Below are positions 1 through 8,293 of a stretch of 35,181 nt of DNA, one piece after another; position 1 is the stretch's first letter; each line of letters begins with the position of its first letter. The position numbers and the translations under genes are program-made. The notes beneath the pieces are model-generated. The model ran no database searches, was not told the origin of the DNA, and was given only the letters and a program-made list of their open reading frames with translations. The DNA lies in the NCBI GenBank assembly GCA_947631435.1, contig CANRLM010000025.1, positions 1-35,181 on the forward strand, given 5' to 3'. This DNA is from an uncultured Akkermansia sp. GTDB taxonomy: Bacteria > Verrucomicrobiota > Verrucomicrobiia > Verrucomicrobiales > Akkermansiaceae.

Positions 1-336
1 TAGTATGCTTTGGGCGCACTGAAATTATGAGGTAACCGATCAAGCATTTCGGCGTCCTGAATTTATGAGGTACCGCGCCACTGATGATTAAGCAAAGCGA
101 TGAACCCGGCGTGCGTCACACCTGAGGCTTTCTTTCTATCAACTCACCTTATCCTCGAAAATTCCGCTTTGCTTTCGTTTCACGGGAACGCGCGTAGCGC
201 GCGGGCATTCAAATCGCACATCGCGCATCGTACATTGCAAATTATGAACGTGTTATGCTACATTACACGTCGATAACTGCGTGTTGGGATCGTTTTTTCC
301 CCGGGACGGATGTGGCGTGGAGGAGGAAAACGAAGC
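1..336. other. Intergenic region upstream of gcvT, no gene seen
   Basis: No convincing coding frame is seen on either strand. The stretch holds two near-identical words, CTGAAATTATGAGGTA around 19-34 and CTGAATTTATGAGGTA around 57-72. It also holds a GCGCGTAGCGCGC inverted repeat near 190-203 and a degenerate seven-base tandem repeat at 213-247, listed separately. The upstream gene lies outside the window, so part of this may be its tail or terminator. No glycine riboswitch core was seen before gcvT. Confidence 0.5.
213..247. repeat. Degenerate heptanucleotide tandem repeat, five units
   Basis: Five consecutive seven-base words are read directly: ATCGCAC (213-219), ATCGCGC (220-226), ATCGTAC (227-233), ATTGCAA (234-240) and ATTATGA (241-247). 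Each differs from the next by one to four bases. It sits next to a GC-rich CGCG core at about 188-203. A similar arrangement of CGAATTA words beside a GCGCGCG core occurs at 20613-20680. The function is unknown. Confidence 0.6.
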
Positions 337-365
337 TTGACAGAGAGGGGGTGAGCGCGTACCAT
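337..365 (+). promoter_or_regulatory. gcvT promoter, leaderless type
   Basis: The -35 box TTGACA (337-342) is followed by a 17-bp spacer and the -10 box TACCAT (360-365). The gcvT GTG begins at 373, seven bases after the -10 box, which is where transcription normally starts. The transcript should therefore have essentially no 5' leader. The same architecture recurs across the window, which raises confidence in this site. Confidence 0.8.
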
Positions 366-372
366 TTCCGAC

Positions 373-1455
373 GTGAGCAGCGAAGTAATGAAAAGTACGC
401 CATTGTGTGAGAAACATGTGCAACTGGGGGCGAAGATGGTGCCCTTTGCCGGGTGGAATATGCCGGTGCAGTACGAAGGCATTCTGGCGGAACATCATGC
501 CGTTCGTTCGGGATGCGGCGTGTTCGATATTTCCCACATGGGGCAGTTCACGGTGGAGGGCACAGGCGCGAAGGTCTGGCTGAATGGGATGTTTACCAAT
601 AATCTCGATAAACTCGTGGACGGTATGGGACAGTACTCCATGATGCTCAATGAGCGCGGTGGCGTTATTGATGATTTGATTATCTACCGTCTGGCGGAGG
701 AAAAGTTCTTTGTAGTGGTGAATGCCTCAATGATTGATGAGGATTACGCCTGGTTGACGGAGCATAAACCGGAGGGGATCTCTCTGTCAAACAAGAGCGC
801 AGACTACGTGGGACTGGCAGTGCAGGGTCCCGAATGCCAGAAGGTTTTTGCCGGGCTCTGCCCGGGTGTGCAGCTGCCGGTGCGTAATGGAATTTTCTCC
901 TTCACTGCGGAGGGGGATGAGCTGATTGTCTGCCGCACGGGCTACACTGGTGAGGATGGCTTTGAGTTTTTCTGTCCGGCTCAGCAGGGAGTGAAGTGGT
1001 TTGAGAAAGTGATCGCCTGCGGTGCGAAGCCCTGCGGTCTCGGTGCGCGGGACAGCTTACGTTTGGAAATGTGCTACTCTCTTAACGGCTCTGATCTTTC
1101 GCCGAAGAAGACTCCTCTGGAAGCTGGTCTTTCCTGGTGTTGCGATTTGAGCAAAGATTTTATCGGAGTGCAGACCCTTCGCGAGCAGAAGGCCGAAGGG
1201 CGTCCCACGGCGTTGGTGGCAATTGAGTACACTGAGAAAGGCGCCCCTCCCCGACATGGGTATGAGGTGCAGCTGCCGGACGGTACTCTCCTGGGCGAGC
1301 TTTGCAGCGGCGTGCTTTCTCCCACGCTTGGCAAGGGGATCGCTATGGCGTATGTGCCGGCCCAATATGCGAAGGTGGGTACGGAGGTGCGCGTGATGGT
1401 TCGGGGCAAGGGAGTTCCCGCAGTGATTGTCAAAAAACCTTTCCTGAAGAAGTAG
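373..1455 (+). CDS. gcvT: Aminomethyltransferase, T-protein of the glycine cleavage system
   Basis: This is the T-protein. It takes the aminomethyl group bound to lipoyl-GcvH, passes its one carbon to tetrahydrofolate and releases ammonia. It acts in the cytoplasm. The N-terminus (STPLCEKH, then the [11 protein letters not shown] segment) and the C-terminal region fit the folate-binding GcvT family, and 360 aa is the normal length. The GTG at 373 was chosen because it lies seven bases after a strong -10 box; an in-frame ATG at 388 ([10 protein letters not shown]) is the alternative and would give a conventional N-terminus. No Shine-Dalgarno sequence precedes either. It is first in gcvT-gcvH-gcvP, 43 bases before gcvH. 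The lipoamide dehydrogenase (L-protein) gene is not here. Confidence 0.95.
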   Translation: MSSEVMKSTPLCEKHVQLGAKMVPFAGWNMPVQYEGILAEHHAVRSGCGVFDISHMGQFTVEGTGAKVWLNGMFTNNLDKLVDGMGQYSMMLNERGGVIDDLIIYRLAEEKFFVVVNASMIDEDYAWLTEHKPEGISLSNKSADYVGLAVQGPECQKVFAGLCPGVQLPVRNGIFSFTAEGDELIVCRTGYTGEDGFEFFCPAQQGVKWFEKVIACGAKPCGLGARDSLRLEMCYSLNGSDLSPKKTPLEAGLSWCCDLSKDFIGVQTLREQKAEGRPTALVAIEYTEKGAPPRHGYEVQLPDGTLLGELCSGVLSPTLGKGIAMAYVPAQYAKVGTEVRVMVRGKGVPAVIVKKPFLKK

Positions 1456-1498
1456 TTTTCCTATTCCTTTTCAAAATACCCCACACAAACAAAAAGCT

Positions 1499-1882
1499 AT
1501 GAGCAAAGTACCTGCTGAACTTAAGTATTCCGCCGAGCACGAATGGGTGAGCCCCGCCGTGGATGGCGTAGTGACCATTGGTATCACCGACTTCGCACAG
1601 TCCGAACTGGGTGATGTGGTTTATGTGGATCTCCCGGAGGTGGGCAACACTTATGCTGCCGGCGATTCCATCGGCGCTGTGGAGTCGGTCAAGGCTGCGT
1701 CAGATGTCTACACCCCGGTGTCCGGTGAGGTAGTAGAGGTGAACGAGGAGCTGGGCAATGATCCTGCCATCGTGAATCGTGATGCATTTGCGGCTGGCTG
1801 GATTTGCAAGATTCGCCTTAACGCTCCGGGTGAGCTGGAGGGGCTGATGGATGCCGCAGCCTACGCCGACTTCTGCAAGTAA
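1499..1882 (+). CDS. gcvH: Glycine cleavage system H-protein (lipoyl carrier)
   Basis: This is the lipoylated shuttle that carries the aminomethyl intermediate from GcvP to GcvT and electrons to the L-protein. It is 127 aa, the usual length. The lipoyl domain is clear: the GAVESVKAASDVYTP segment places the modified lysine at residue 65. The N-terminus has the typical HEWV motif. The ATG follows an A/C-rich leader (ACAAACAAAAAGCT) with no Shine-Dalgarno sequence. It lies 43 bases after gcvT and 86 bases before gcvP, with a 10-bp perfect hairpin in the second gap. It is expected to be transcribed with gcvT, with gcvP expression possibly adjusted at the hairpin. Confidence 0.97.
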   Translation: MSKVPAELKYSAEHEWVSPAVDGVVTIGITDFAQSELGDVVYVDLPEVGNTYAAGDSIGAVESVKAASDVYTPVSGEVVEVNEELGNDPAIVNRDAFAAGWICKIRLNAPGELEGLMDAAAYADFCK

Positions 1883-1902
1883 AGATAATTTTGAAGTGAG
1901 GT

Positions 1903-1934
1903 GCAGGAGCAGGCTTTACCGGTACTGCTCCTGC
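1903..1934 (+). terminator. Intercistronic hairpin between gcvH and gcvP
   Basis: There is a perfect 10-bp stem, GCAGGAGCAG (1903-1912) with CTGCTCCTGC (1925-1934), and a 12-base loop. The bases after it (GCTTCGTTT) form only a weak T-rich tail. It could be a leaky terminator, an attenuator or an mRNA end that stabilises the gcvTH part. No separate promoter for gcvP is evident, so complete termination here would be surprising. Confidence 0.6.
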
Positions 1935-1968
1935 GCTTCGTTTATGGACAAAACAACAAATACCCGTT

Positions 1969-4779
1969 ATGATTAACGCCCAACAATCTTTTCTTCCCCG
2001 CCACCTCGGACCATCCGCTCCTGAGATTCAAGCCATGCTGCAGGAGCTCGGTTTCGACAGCCTGGAGAGCATGACGGATGCTGTCGTGCCGGTGGATATC
2101 CGTCTTGAGCGACCGCTGAATTTGCCTGCCCCCCTGTCGGAGCAGGACGCCCTGCGCAAGCTCAAGGAAATTCTTGCGGCCAACAAACCGGTGAAGAGTC
2201 TTATCGGACAGGGCTATTTTGGCGCGTATATGCCGCCGGTTATTCAGCGCAATGTTTACGAAAATCCGGGATGGTACACGGCGTATACTCCTTACCAGCC
2301 GGAGATAGCACAGGGGCGTCTGGAGATGCTCATGAATTTCCAGACGATGATCGCCGGGTTAACCGGTCTTCCTATTGCTAATGCTTCCATGCTGGATGAA
2401 GGTACTGCGGCGGCAGAGGCGGTTCACCTGTGCGTAAGCTCGAAGAATGGCGCGCGTTCTTTTTTCGTGGCAGATTCCTGTTACCCGCAGACAATTGATG
2501 TGATCCGCACGCGCTGTGAGACCACGGGGGTGGACCTCATTGTAGGCGATTGGGAGAGTTTTGACCCTGCGTCAGTTCCCGGGCTGGCCGGGGTGTTGGT
2601 TCAGTATCCGGACAATCTTGGCAGTGTAGGAGACTATGCTCCGTTTTTTGAGCGATGCCATGCGGTGCGAGCGCTTTGCTGCGTGGTGGCGGACATCTTA
2701 TCGCTCACCAGGCTTCGTGAACCCGCGGCTTTCGGTGCGGATATTTGCGTGGGCTCCACACAGCGCTTTGGCATCCCCATGGGCTATGGTGGTCCGGCTG
2801 CAGCATTTATGGCTTGTACGGATGCTCTCAAGCGCAAGCTGCCGGGACGTTTCATCGGGCGATCGGTGGATCGTGATGGCAAGCCTGCCTATCGTCTGGC
2901 TTTGCAAACCCGTGAGCAACATATTCGCCGCGAGAAAGCGACTTCCAACATTTGCACTGCTCAGGTGCTTACGGCCCTGCTGAGTACCTTCTGTGCGATG
3001 TATCATGGACCGGAGGGAATGCAGCGTATTGCCGGTACGGTGCAACGGCTTGCCGCGGCCTTCGCTGCCTCGGTGAGTGCGGTAAACGGGCTGCGTCTGG
3101 TCTGCTTACGCTTTTTTGACACGGTGGCAGTGAGTACGGGGAATCAGGCGGACCGCTTCGTAGCTGCCGCCCTGAGCGCCGGGTACAACATCCGCAAGGT
3201 GGATGAAGATATCGTGAGTGTTTCTTTCGATGAAACCTGTACGGATGAGGACTACACTGCGCTTTGCGCGGTGTTTGGTGCGAAACCGGGAGAAATTGGC
3301 GCAGCTCCGGCCGATGAACGTACGACACCCTTCTGCACGGAGAAATGTTTCCAACTTTTCCATTCGGAAACGGAGATGATGCGCTACATCCACGGATTGG
3401 AGAGCAAGGACCTGGCTCTGAATGAGGCTATGATTCCGCTGGGATCTTGCACCATGAAAGCTAACTGCGCTGCTACAATGATGCCCATCACCTGGGATGA
3501 GGTGACGCAGTTGCATCCTTTCGCACCTGTGGATCAGTGCGCAGGGATGCGAGCGATGCTCTTGCAGCTTGAGGATTGGCTGGCTGTTATAACCGGTTTT
3601 ACCGCTGTTTGTCTGCAGCCGAACTCCGGTGCAGCGGGTGAATACGCCGGGCTGCTGACGATTCACCGCTATCAAGCTGCCAGAGGAGAGGGGCACCGCC
3701 ATGTTTGTCTTATCCCGACGTCCGCACACGGTACGAACCCCGCCTCCTCGGCAATGGCCGGGTTCACAGTGGTACCGGTGCAGTGCGATGATCTGGGTAA
3801 TATCGATGTAGAGGATTTACGCGATAAAGCCTCGGCATACCGCGATGAGCTTGCAGCCCTGATGGTGACCTATCCCTCCACCCACGGGGTTTATGAGAGC
3901 AGCATTGCGGATATCTGCGCCATCGTGCATGCCAACGGCGGTCAGGTTTATATGGACGGCGCCAATATGAACGCCCAGTGTGGCCTCACAAATCCGGCCA
4001 CCATCGGAGCAGATATCTGCCACCTGAATCTTCACAAAACTTTTGCGATGCCTCATGGCGGCGGGGGACCCGGTGTTGGACCCATCTGTTGCGCGGAACA
4101 TCTCGCTCCATTCTTGCCCGGTCATTCTGTTGATTCGCATGGTCGCAATCAGGGAGCGGTGAGTTCTGCAGAGTTTGGATCGGCGTCCCTGGCTCCCATC
4201 ACGTGGATGTATATCGCGATGATGGGGGAGGAAGGCTTACGTAAGGCATCGCAGGTGGCGATTTTGAATGCGAATTATGTGTCGCACAAGTTGGCAGATT
4301 TCTTTCCGACTCTCTACACCGGTACGGGTGGTTTGGTGGCTCATGAGTGTATTCTTGATACTCGCCCGATGCTTGCCAGGAGCGGCCTTTCGATCGATGA
4401 TATGGCTAAGCGTTTAATGGATTACGGCTTTCATGCCCCGACGATGAGCTTCCCCGTGCACGATACGCTGATGGTAGAGCCTACGGAGTCTGAAAGTAAG
4501 GGGGAGTTGGATCGTTTTGTGCAGGCCATGGTCGGGATTTACCGTGAAATGAATGCTGTGGCAGACGGGGTGATGCCCCTGGCGGATAATGTCCTCTCGA
4601 ATGCTCCACACACGGTGCAGGAGGTCTGCGCCGACAGTTGGAAGCACGAGTATTCCCGCAGTACCGCTGCTTTTCCTGTGGAAAGCCTGCGTCGACATAA
4701 GTTCTGGCCCTCCTGCTCCCGCGTGGACAATACGTACGGCGACCGAAATTTCTGCTGTACCTGCGACACGCTCGACTAG
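1969..4779 (+). CDS. gcvP: Glycine dehydrogenase (decarboxylating), P-protein, single chain
   Basis: This PLP enzyme decarboxylates glycine and loads the aminomethyl group onto lipoyl-GcvH. It is 936 aa, the fused single-chain form in which the two halves (GcvPA- and GcvPB-like) are joined. The PLP lysine is K690 in the motif HLNLHKTFAMPHGGGGPG. The N-terminal half carries the RHLGPS start typical of the family. The ATG at 1969 follows an A/C-rich leader without a Shine-Dalgarno sequence. It is last in the gcvTHP operon and is followed within 30 bases by two tandem hairpins. No key residue appears lost. Confidence 0.97.
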   Translation: MINAQQSFLPRHLGPSAPEIQAMLQELGFDSLESMTDAVVPVDIRLERPLNLPAPLSEQDALRKLKEILAANKPVKSLIGQGYFGAYMPPVIQRNVYENPGWYTAYTPYQPEIAQGRLEMLMNFQTMIAGLTGLPIANASMLDEGTAAAEAVHLCVSSKNGARSFFVADSCYPQTIDVIRTRCETTGVDLIVGDWESFDPASVPGLAGVLVQYPDNLGSVGDYAPFFERCHAVRALCCVVADILSLTRLREPAAFGADICVGSTQRFGIPMGYGGPAAAFMACTDALKRKLPGRFIGRSVDRDGKPAYRLALQTREQHIRREKATSNICTAQVLTALLSTFCAMYHGPEGMQRIAGTVQRLAAAFAASVSAVNGLRLVCLRFFDTVAVSTGNQADRFVAAALSAGYNIRKVDEDIVSVSFDETCTDEDYTALCAVFGAKPGEIGAAPADERTTPFCTEKCFQLFHSETEMMRYIHGLESKDLALNEAMIPLGSCTMKANCAATMMPITWDEVTQLHPFAPVDQCAGMRAMLLQLEDWLAVITGFTAVCLQPNSGAAGEYAGLLTIHRYQAARGEGHRHVCLIPTSAHGTNPASSAMAGFTVVPVQCDDLGNIDVEDLRDKASAYRDELAALMVTYPSTHGVYESSIADICAIVHANGGQVYMDGANMNAQCGLTNPATIGADICHLNLHKTFAMPHGGGGPGVGPICCAEHLAPFLPGHSVDSHGRNQGAVSSAEFGSASLAPITWMYIAMMGEEGLRKASQVAILNANYVSHKLADFFPTLYTGTGGLVAHECILDTRPMLARSGLSIDDMAKRLMDYGFHAPTMSFPVHDTLMVEPTESESKGELDRFVQAMVGIYREMNAVADGVMPLADNVLSNAPHTVQEVCADSWKHEYSRSTAAFPVESLRRHKFWPSCSRVDNTYGDRNFCCTCDTLD

Positions 4780-4807
4780 TCTCGCCATTATCCACAATTT
4801 TCTCCGC

Positions 4808-4840
4808 CCGGCTCGCAGAGCACACCGCTCCGCGAGCCGG
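4808..4840 (+). terminator. First hairpin downstream of gcvP
   Basis: The stem is CCGGCTCGC (4808-4816) with GCGAGCCGG (4832-4840), extended inside by GAGC with GCTC after a one-base mismatch. It begins 28 bases after the gcvP stop and is followed directly by TTT and a second hairpin. It probably forms part of the 3' end of the gcv transcript. Confidence 0.65.
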
Positions 4841-4841
4841 T

Positions 4842-4872
4842 TTGCGCAACGGGGTTTTACGCCGTTGCGCAA
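4842..4872 (+). terminator. Second hairpin downstream of gcvP
   Basis: This is a perfect 11-bp stem, TTGCGCAACGG (4842-4852) with CCGTTGCGCAA (4862-4872), and a nine-base loop. It starts two bases after the first hairpin ends. No long T-run follows, so it is not a textbook intrinsic terminator. The tandem pair most likely ends or protects the gcv mRNA. Confidence 0.65.
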
Positions 4873-4966
4873 GCATTTAGTGGAGGGAATGACGTGATGG
4901 GAGCATCTCGAGGAATACTTCCCCCAGGGAACGTCACGAGAGGAGGGAGGAGGTCCGGAGAAGATA

Positions 4967-5146
4967 ATGGATAAGATGAGCGAAGAGGGATTCAGGAATT
5001 TGCTTGCAGAAAATTATCAATGGGAGGGGATAAAGCATCTGGAGAAAAATGTGAACAGGAGAGTAATCAAGGTTGCAAGAAAGGAAAAGAGTAGATTGGC
5101 CAATTTAATGAGGGATCTGAATGCACCGGACTCGAATAATCGCTGA
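4967..5146 (+). CDS. Candidate small protein of 59 aa, unknown function
   Basis: An open frame of 59 codons runs from ATG 4967 to TGA 5144-5146. It starts MDKMSEEGF, is rich in Lys, Arg, Glu and Asn, and has no membrane segment or signal peptide. I do not recognise a family. Two things set it apart. GGAG (4957-4960) lies six bases before the ATG inside a purine-rich run, the only good Shine-Dalgarno-like site in the window. Six of its seven arginines are AGA or AGG, while neighbours use mostly CGC/CGT, and its G+C is visibly lower. It may be a transferred gene, a decayed one, or merely a purine-rich non-coding stretch. No promoter was identified. Confidence 0.3.
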   Translation: MDKMSEEGFRNLLAENYQWEGIKHLEKNVNRRVIKVARKEKSRLANLMRDLNAPDSNNR

Positions 5147-5173
5147 TACGCATGTTGTGCAGCGTTCTTGTCC

Positions 5174-5202
5174 TTGACATCAGTTGTATCATACGATACC
5201 AT
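5174..5202 (+). promoter_or_regulatory. lpxK promoter
   Basis: TTGACA (5174-5179), a 17-bp spacer and TACCAT (5197-5202) match the gcvT and DUF486-gene promoters. The spacer contains a small palindrome, GTATC-ATAC-GATAC (5186-5199), that could be an operator. The ATG at 5213 is ten bases downstream, so the 5' leader would be only three or four bases. Confidence 0.7.
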
Positions 5203-5212
5203 GCTGAACGGT

Positions 5213-6409
5213 ATGAAGTCTCGCATGGAAGAGCTGGAGGAGTGGGGGACGGATATCATTTTCGGGCGGGCGCATGGCTTCAGGGCGTGGGCTATGCGTT
5301 GTGTTTTGCGTGTGGCGTCGTGGCTCTTTTACCTTCTGGTCAAAGTACGCCTTTTTTTGTTTCGGCGGAGACTGTGCACGGTGCATTACCTGGGTACTTT
5401 TGTGGTGAGTGTAGGAAACATCACAGCGGGAGGTACGGGGAAGACTCCGGTGGTGGAGCTTCTGGCGCGCACGCTTTCTGCGCGGGGAAGGAAATGCGCT
5501 ATTCTCACCCGTGGGTATAAAAGTGCAGATCTTCCCTTGCCACAGGAGTGGAGAAATGCACAAGGCAAAAAAGTGCGCAACGTGCCGAAAATTGCCAGCG
5601 ACGGAAAGGTTCGCTATCTTTCACCTCTCTATGCTGGAGATGAGCCATTTATGCTGGCCCGGAACCTGGACGGCGTAGCGGTTCTGGTAGACAAGGATCG
5701 TGTCAAATCCGGCATATTTGCCATTGAAGAATTGGGGAGCAATACTCTGATCCTGGACGACGGGATGCAATACCTCAGACTCAAGCATGAAATCGATATC
5801 GTTCTGGTGGATTGCGGTTCACCCTTTGGTACAGGCGCTCTGCTGCCCCGAGGCACCATGCGGGAGCCACGAGCGAGTTTAGGGCGGGCGGGCTACATCA
5901 TCCTCACGAAGAGCAACGGGGAGCCTCAGATGGAACTCATCAACCTCATTCGCCGGTACAATAAGCTTGCCGATATCGTCGTTACCGATCACGTGCCGGA
6001 TTATCTGGAGAACGTATTCACCGGTGAACGCAAGCCTCTCGAGTTTTTGCGTGACAAATACGTGGCGTGTCTCAGCGGTATCGCTCGTCCGGAAAGTTTT
6101 GAACAACTTGTTGAACGACAAGCTGCTAAAATTGAGATACGCCGCCGTTACCCGGACCATCATTGGTTCGACCAGGCGGAAATGGATTCCTTTGTCCAAC
6201 GCTGCGCAGACCGTGCCATAGATCTCATTATCACCACTGAGAAAGATGCTGTGCGCTTTCTGAAACCGGAGGAGATGGATGTGCCGATTTATTTCCTGCG
6301 CATCAGCATTCAGATTACTCAGGGGGAGGAAGAATGGCAAAGACTCATTCGTAATATCTGCTCTCTCTCCGACCTGCAACCGGAGCCTCAATGGGGCGAT
6401 GCTCTTTGA
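5213..6409 (+). CDS. lpxK: Tetraacyldisaccharide 4'-kinase (lipid A synthesis)
   Basis: LpxK phosphorylates the 4' position of the tetraacyldisaccharide 1-phosphate to make lipid IVA, on the inner face of the cytoplasmic membrane. The P-loop GNITAGGTGKTP begins near residue 68, preceded by a hydrophobic anchor near residues 27-50. The later ITTEKDAVR motif also fits the family. From ATG 5213 the protein is 398 aa, somewhat longer than the roughly 330 aa of E. coli LpxK, mostly at the ends. The frame is open further upstream (TTG 5168, ATG 5201), but those codons lie inside the promoter, so 5213 is preferred; ATG 5225 is also possible. It is a single-gene unit, convergent with oppC, with only 19 bases between the stops. 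Confidence 0.9.
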   Translation: MKSRMEELEEWGTDIIFGRAHGFRAWAMRCVLRVASWLFYLLVKVRLFLFRRRLCTVHYLGTFVVSVGNITAGGTGKTPVVELLARTLSARGRKCAILTRGYKSADLPLPQEWRNAQGKKVRNVPKIASDGKVRYLSPLYAGDEPFMLARNLDGVAVLVDKDRVKSGIFAIEELGSNTLILDDGMQYLRLKHEIDIVLVDCGSPFGTGALLPRGTMREPRASLGRAGYIILTKSNGEPQMELINLIRRYNKLADIVVTDHVPDYLENVFTGERKPLEFLRDKYVACLSGIARPESFEQLVERQAAKIEIRRRYPDHHWFDQAEMDSFVQRCADRAIDLIITTEKDAVRFLKPEEMDVPIYFLRISIQITQGEEEWQRLIRNICSLSDLQPEPQWGDAL

Positions 6410-6428
6410 TTCTCCGCAGTGGAACTCG

Positions 6429-7373
6429 TCAATCCTTTGCACTCTTTGGATCCAGTGCATCACGCAAGCCATCCCCGAGGAAATTGAGTGCAAGTAGCGT
6501 GAGACAGAAGAAAAGGGAAGGGAAAAGTAACAACTGTGGGGCAATCTCCATGCGGTCTGCTCCTTCCTTGATAAGTGTACCCCATGAGGAGTTAGGGGCC
6601 TTCACTCCCAGACCGATGAAGGAAAGCGTAGACTCTGTGAGCATGACACCGGGCACTGCCAGAGTCGTGTAGACAATGACTGGCCCCAGGAGATTGGGGG
6701 CTATATGACGCAGGAGAATAGAGCAATGCCCCAGGCCGAGGGAGCGTGCGGCCAGCACATATTCCTGTTCCCGAAGTGCGAGAGTCTGGGTACGCACGAT
6801 GCGTGCGAGGGTGAGCCAGCCGAGGGCTCCGATAGCGAGAAAGAGAGGAACAAGCCCCAACAGAGGCGCCACGGAGTCCCTGCTCCACCCGGTATGTTGC
6901 ACCACCCACGACGTGAGGTCGCGGCAGACTTCTTCAATACTCAGCGAAAACACGATTACAAGCACAATGAAGGGTAGAGCAAACAATACGTCTACTGCCC
7001 GCATCATCCATGCGTCCACTCTCCCTCCCGCATATCCCGAGATCATGCCGTAGATCAACCCAAGAAGGAGCGAAACGTTCGTGGCTGCAAAACCGACGAT
7101 CAAGGAGATCCGTCCGCCGTAGAGCACCCGCGCCAGCATGTCTCTCCCCAGGTGATCTGTTCCGAGCAGGTGTTGCCAACTACACCCCCGCGCGATGGCG
7201 TCAAGATCAGTCGTGTTGGGATTCGGAATGCATGGAAGAAGCGGCAGAGCGAAGCAGGCTGCCACCATCAGAAGCAGAAAAATCCCGGAAAAAACGGCGG
7301 GACGATTCCGCAGGAGACGCCTGGCTGCGTCCTGCCACAGAGAGTATCCACGGCTTGTATTTGATGTCTTCAT
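6429..7373 (-). CDS. oppC: Peptide ABC transporter permease, OppC/DppC family
   Basis: This is one of the two membrane permeases of an oligopeptide or dipeptide ABC importer. It is 314 aa with a hydrophobic N-terminal helix and several further helices. It has the LLGTDHLGRDMLARVLYGGR motif typical of OppC/DppC, and the cytoplasmic EAA-type loop (EQEYVLAARSLGLG) that docks the ATPase. Its start overlaps the end of oppB by four bases, indicating translational coupling. It is last in the helicase-oppA-oppB-oppC unit. No oppD or oppF follows, so the ATPases must come from elsewhere. Confidence 0.92.
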   Translation of the reverse strand: MKTSNTSRGYSLWQDAARRLLRNRPAVFSGIFLLLMVAACFALPLLPCIPNPNTTDLDAIARGCSWQHLLGTDHLGRDMLARVLYGGRISLIVGFAATNVSLLLGLIYGMISGYAGGRVDAWMMRAVDVLFALPFIVLVIVFSLSIEEVCRDLTSWVVQHTGWSRDSVAPLLGLVPLFLAIGALGWLTLARIVRTQTLALREQEYVLAARSLGLGHCSILLRHIAPNLLGPVIVYTTLAVPGVMLTESTLSFIGLGVKAPNSSWGTLIKEGADRMEIAPQLLLFPSLFFCLTLLALNFLGDGLRDALDPKSAKD

Positions 7374-8293
7374 TCGGCAGATCGTATGTGGGGATTGAGC
7401 CAGGCAAGAAGTATATCCACAATCAAATTTGCCAGCACAATGAGCACTCCGTAGCAGAGTACAAGGCCCTGGATGAGGAAATAATCCCGGTCTGTGGTAG
7501 CATTCACAAAGTGCATTCCCATGCCCGGAACCTGGAAGCAGGTTTCTACCACAAAAGACCCGGTGATGAGTGCCGCAAAGGCAGGACCGAGATATGCTAC
7601 CGCCGGAAGCAGACCACTACGCAGGGCATGTTTCCAGAGAATACGCGATGGTCCCGCTCCCTTTGCTCGCGCTGTTCTTACGAAATCAGAGGTGAGAGCC
7701 TCGACCATTCCCCCGCGGGTAAGACGAGCTACATATGCCGCATTCACGGCGCCAAGGGCAATGGCAGGGAGTACGATGCAGAGAGAATCATCCCAGCCCG
7801 CCACACTTAAACCGGGAATATGCATACCCAGCGAAATTCCAAGCAGAGGGGATAGAACAAACGAGGGGATGCAGATTCCGCCCACAGCTCCCAGCATGAG
7901 CAGGGTATCCGGGAGACGGTTACGATGGTAAGCCGCCAACATACCGGCAGGGATACCCACTGCGATGGAGAGCAGCATCGCGACGCTGCCAAGGAGCAGA
8001 GAAACTGGAAAAGCCTGGGCAATCATCTCAGACACCTGCACTCCCTCGCGCACGAGGGATGGACCAAAGTCACCATGCAGCAGGATTGCCTTCCAATAGC
8101 GAACATACTGTTCCCAGGCCCCGGCATCCAGTCCGTACAAGCTGTTGAGATGGGCCAGAACATGATCCGGTAACTTGCGCTCTGCCAGGAAGGGGTTACC
8201 GGGCAGCGCACGCACCAGGAAGAAAGTAATAGTCTCCAGAACAAAAACCACAAAGATGCCCTGTAACACGCGTTTGGTGAGAAATCGCATCAT
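7370..8293 (-). CDS. oppB: Peptide ABC transporter permease, OppB/DppB family
   Basis: This is the second membrane permease of the peptide importer, 307 aa, the family's usual length. The N-terminus (FLTKRVLQG, a long hydrophobic helix, then VRALPGNPF) is the classic OppB opening. The EAA-like loop (VRTARAKGAGPSRILWKHALR) is present near residue 200. It overlaps oppA by four bases upstream and oppC by four bases downstream. No Shine-Dalgarno sequence precedes the start, so it probably depends on coupling to oppA translation. Confidence 0.92.
   Translation of the reverse strand: MMRFLTKRVLQGIFVVFVLETITFFLVRALPGNPFLAERKLPDHVLAHLNSLYGLDAGAWEQYVRYWKAILLHGDFGPSLVREGVQVSEMIAQAFPVSLLLGSVAMLLSIAVGIPAGMLAAYHRNRLPDTLLMLGAVGGICIPSFVLSPLLGISLGMHIPGLSVAGWDDSLCIVLPAIALGAVNAAYVARLTRGGMVEALTSDFVRTARAKGAGPSRILWKHALRSGLLPAVAYLGPAFAALITGSFVVETCFQVPGMGMHFVNATTDRDYFLIQGLVLCYGVLIVLANLIVDILLAWLNPHIRSAE

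Larger units (their letters stand above)
4780..5212. other. Intergenic region between gcvP and lpxK
   Basis: It contains the two gcv hairpins (4808-4872), an A/G-rich lower-GC stretch with the 59-codon frame (4967-5146), and the lpxK promoter (5174-5202). Nothing else that can be supported was seen. Confidence 0.5.

Noticed and set aside
235..264. TTGCAA ... TACATT as an alternative upstream promoter
   Set aside because: It falls inside the heptamer repeat, needs an 18-bp spacer and is much weaker than the site at 337-365.
241..372. Possible glycine riboswitch upstream of gcvT
   Set aside because: The conserved core was not seen, and the TTGACA/TACCAT promoter ends seven bases before the GTG, leaving no leader for a riboswitch.
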